Source: Clostridium pascui (GTDB lineage: Bacteria; Bacillota; Clostridia; Clostridiales; Clostridiaceae). Taken from it: a DNA stretch of 64,000 bases. A program made the translations under genes and the position numbers. The notes under the pieces are model-generated. The model was given only the letters and a program-made list of their open reading frames with translations, made no database searches and had not been told where the DNA came from. The stretch lies in contig NZ_JAFBDB010000005.1 of NCBI RefSeq assembly GCF_016908015.1, positions 248,001-312,000 on the forward strand, given 5' to 3'. Positions 63,385-64,000 of this stretch are shown piece after piece (the first letter of the stretch is position 1; each line of letters begins with the position of its first letter).

Positions 63385-64000
63385 GTTATCACCCCTGTTA
63401 TAATATTTCCTAATAATTCTGGAATATTAAATAGTCTCGCTGTAAAAAAAAATATCACCCATAAAAATAAATATGCTATAGAACCAATTGATAAGTCGCT
63501 ATCTACATCAAAAAAATATTCTCCATGAAATCCCCTTAATATCATTGCATCATATACCCTATTAGCCCTATCAAATGCTCGTAATAATATCTGCCCCAAA
63601 AGCGACCCTGAAACTTTAAAAGATACCCCCTTCTGCATTGGTGCTCTTAAATGGTATGCTTTTATAATTTGTTCCGTTTCTTCTAACAATACAGAAATAT
63701 ATCTATAAGTTAAAACAAACTGAGTGACGAAAATTTTTGGTACAAATATCTTTCTTAATGCTAATGATATTTTTTCGATTCCAGTTGTAGCTATTAGAAG
63801 TAATCCTGCCAAAACTGTTAAACTACTCTTTATTATCAGTGATACAAAAGAAATCCACCCATTAGAAATATGAATCCCCCATATTATAATATAAGTTTTT
63901 GTATCAAATAATGGATTAAATATGCCAACTCCTATAACAAAAGGTAAAACAATAAGAGATCTTCTAAACATAGGTGAAAACGGTACTTCAGACAAAATAA
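63381..64000 (-). CDS. cbiQ: Energy-coupling T-component CbiQ (5'-partial)
   Basis: A membrane protein cut by the window end: the frame stays open to the last base and the first visible part is already inside the family sequence. The coupling motif region with LTYRYISVLLEETEQIIKAYHLR (about residues 90-112 of the visible part) and RAFDRANRVYDAMILRGFHG are the two cytoplasmic helices that contact the ATPase. Four to five helices are seen. The remaining N-terminus and the CbiM-like substrate subunit should lie just beyond. Confidence 0.86.
   Translation of the reverse strand, partial: ILSEVPFSPMFRRSLIVLPFVIGVGIFNPLFDTKTYIIIWGIHISNGWISFVSLIIKSSLTVLAGLLLIATTGIEKISLALRKIFVPKIFVTQFVLTYRYISVLLEETEQIIKAYHLRAPMQKGVSFKVSGSLLGQILLRAFDRANRVYDAMILRGFHGEYFFDVDSDLSIGSIAYLFLWVIFFFTARLFNIPELLGNIITGVIT

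Noticed and set aside
62629-64000. BioY partner ECF module
   Set aside because: CbiO/CbiQ-type genes are 60 kb away from bioY, lack a BirA box in the window and resemble metal-transport subunits more closely.

Overview
The window looks like a chromosomal stretch of a low-GC, spore-forming anaerobe of the genus Clostridium or a close relative. The evidence is very AT-rich DNA with strong Shine-Dalgarno sites, several TTG and GTG starts, clostridial families (BioY, VanW, DUF421/DUF4363, TipAS-MerR, ODP-type metallo-beta-lactamase fold, iron-sulfur flavoprotein-like reductases), and riboswitches (two TPP, one c-di-GMP-I) followed by intrinsic terminators. I saw no prophage, intact insertion sequence, rRNA or CRISPR array. 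About fifty protein genes, one initiator tRNA and several structured RNA elements can be supported.

Layout. 1-280: the 3' end of a structured RNA that recurs at 25.1 kb, abutting a ~235-bp imperfect palindrome. 0.3-8 kb: DsrE-like protein, an ion/organic-acid permease, bioY with a BirA operator convergent with birA, a Cache chemoreceptor, a YfcE phosphodiesterase and an EamA exporter. 8.1-13.1 kb: a secreted protein, an ABC transporter and a two-component system, all in one direction. 13.2-15.6 kb: DUF368 polyprenyl-phosphate transporter and a VTC/DUF4956 pair. 15.8-24.9 kb (minus strand): the most unusual locus. A 1452-residue secreted protein (seven-bladed propeller, Ig, cohesin, InlB-type repeats with a 1.2-kb tandem duplication) is followed 21 bp later by a 33-residue peptide with the YxxP leader motif of lasso-peptide precursors, an attenuator hairpin, and then HPr-kinase-like, PqqD-like, Ser-His S26 peptidase, ABC exporter and nucleotidyltransferase genes. 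This resembles a paeninodin-type RiPP cluster without the macrolactam synthetase or the leader transglutaminase-like protease.

25-40 kb: free-standing ncRNA, CZB-type chemoreceptor, fMet tRNA, DUF421/DUF4363 pair, TipAS-MerR, secreted NagZ, thioredoxin-like protein, an antibiotic-resistance-like operon (ABC-F plus Mef-like MFS) behind a terminator that abuts the start codon, PAP2 phosphatase, L,D-transpeptidase and a divergent HxlR/flavoprotein pair. 40.2-44.9 kb: two consecutive TPP riboswitches, each with its own terminator, upstream of thiC and a purF paralogue, which together would feed AIR into HMP synthesis. 45-51 kb: membrane chemoreceptor; a c-di-GMP-I riboswitch plus terminator controlling a ketosynthase III-like protein that keeps the catalytic Cys but has lost the His and Asn; a VanW operon; a potassium channel that seems to start at AUU. 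51.5-64 kb: second TipAS-MerR, second flavoprotein, a zinc-finger/HTH/DUF2087/GIY-YIG-like fusion, arsR-arsD-arsA without a pump gene, aroD, a MATE exporter, small RNA/DNA-binding proteins, flavodoxin, MFS, ODP-like hydrolase and the cbiQ-cbiO end of an ECF-type metal transporter that runs off the window.

Functions rest on motif recognition by eye and knowledge of families; no database search was run. Starts were moved from the longest open frame wherever a good Shine-Dalgarno site pointed to an internal codon.
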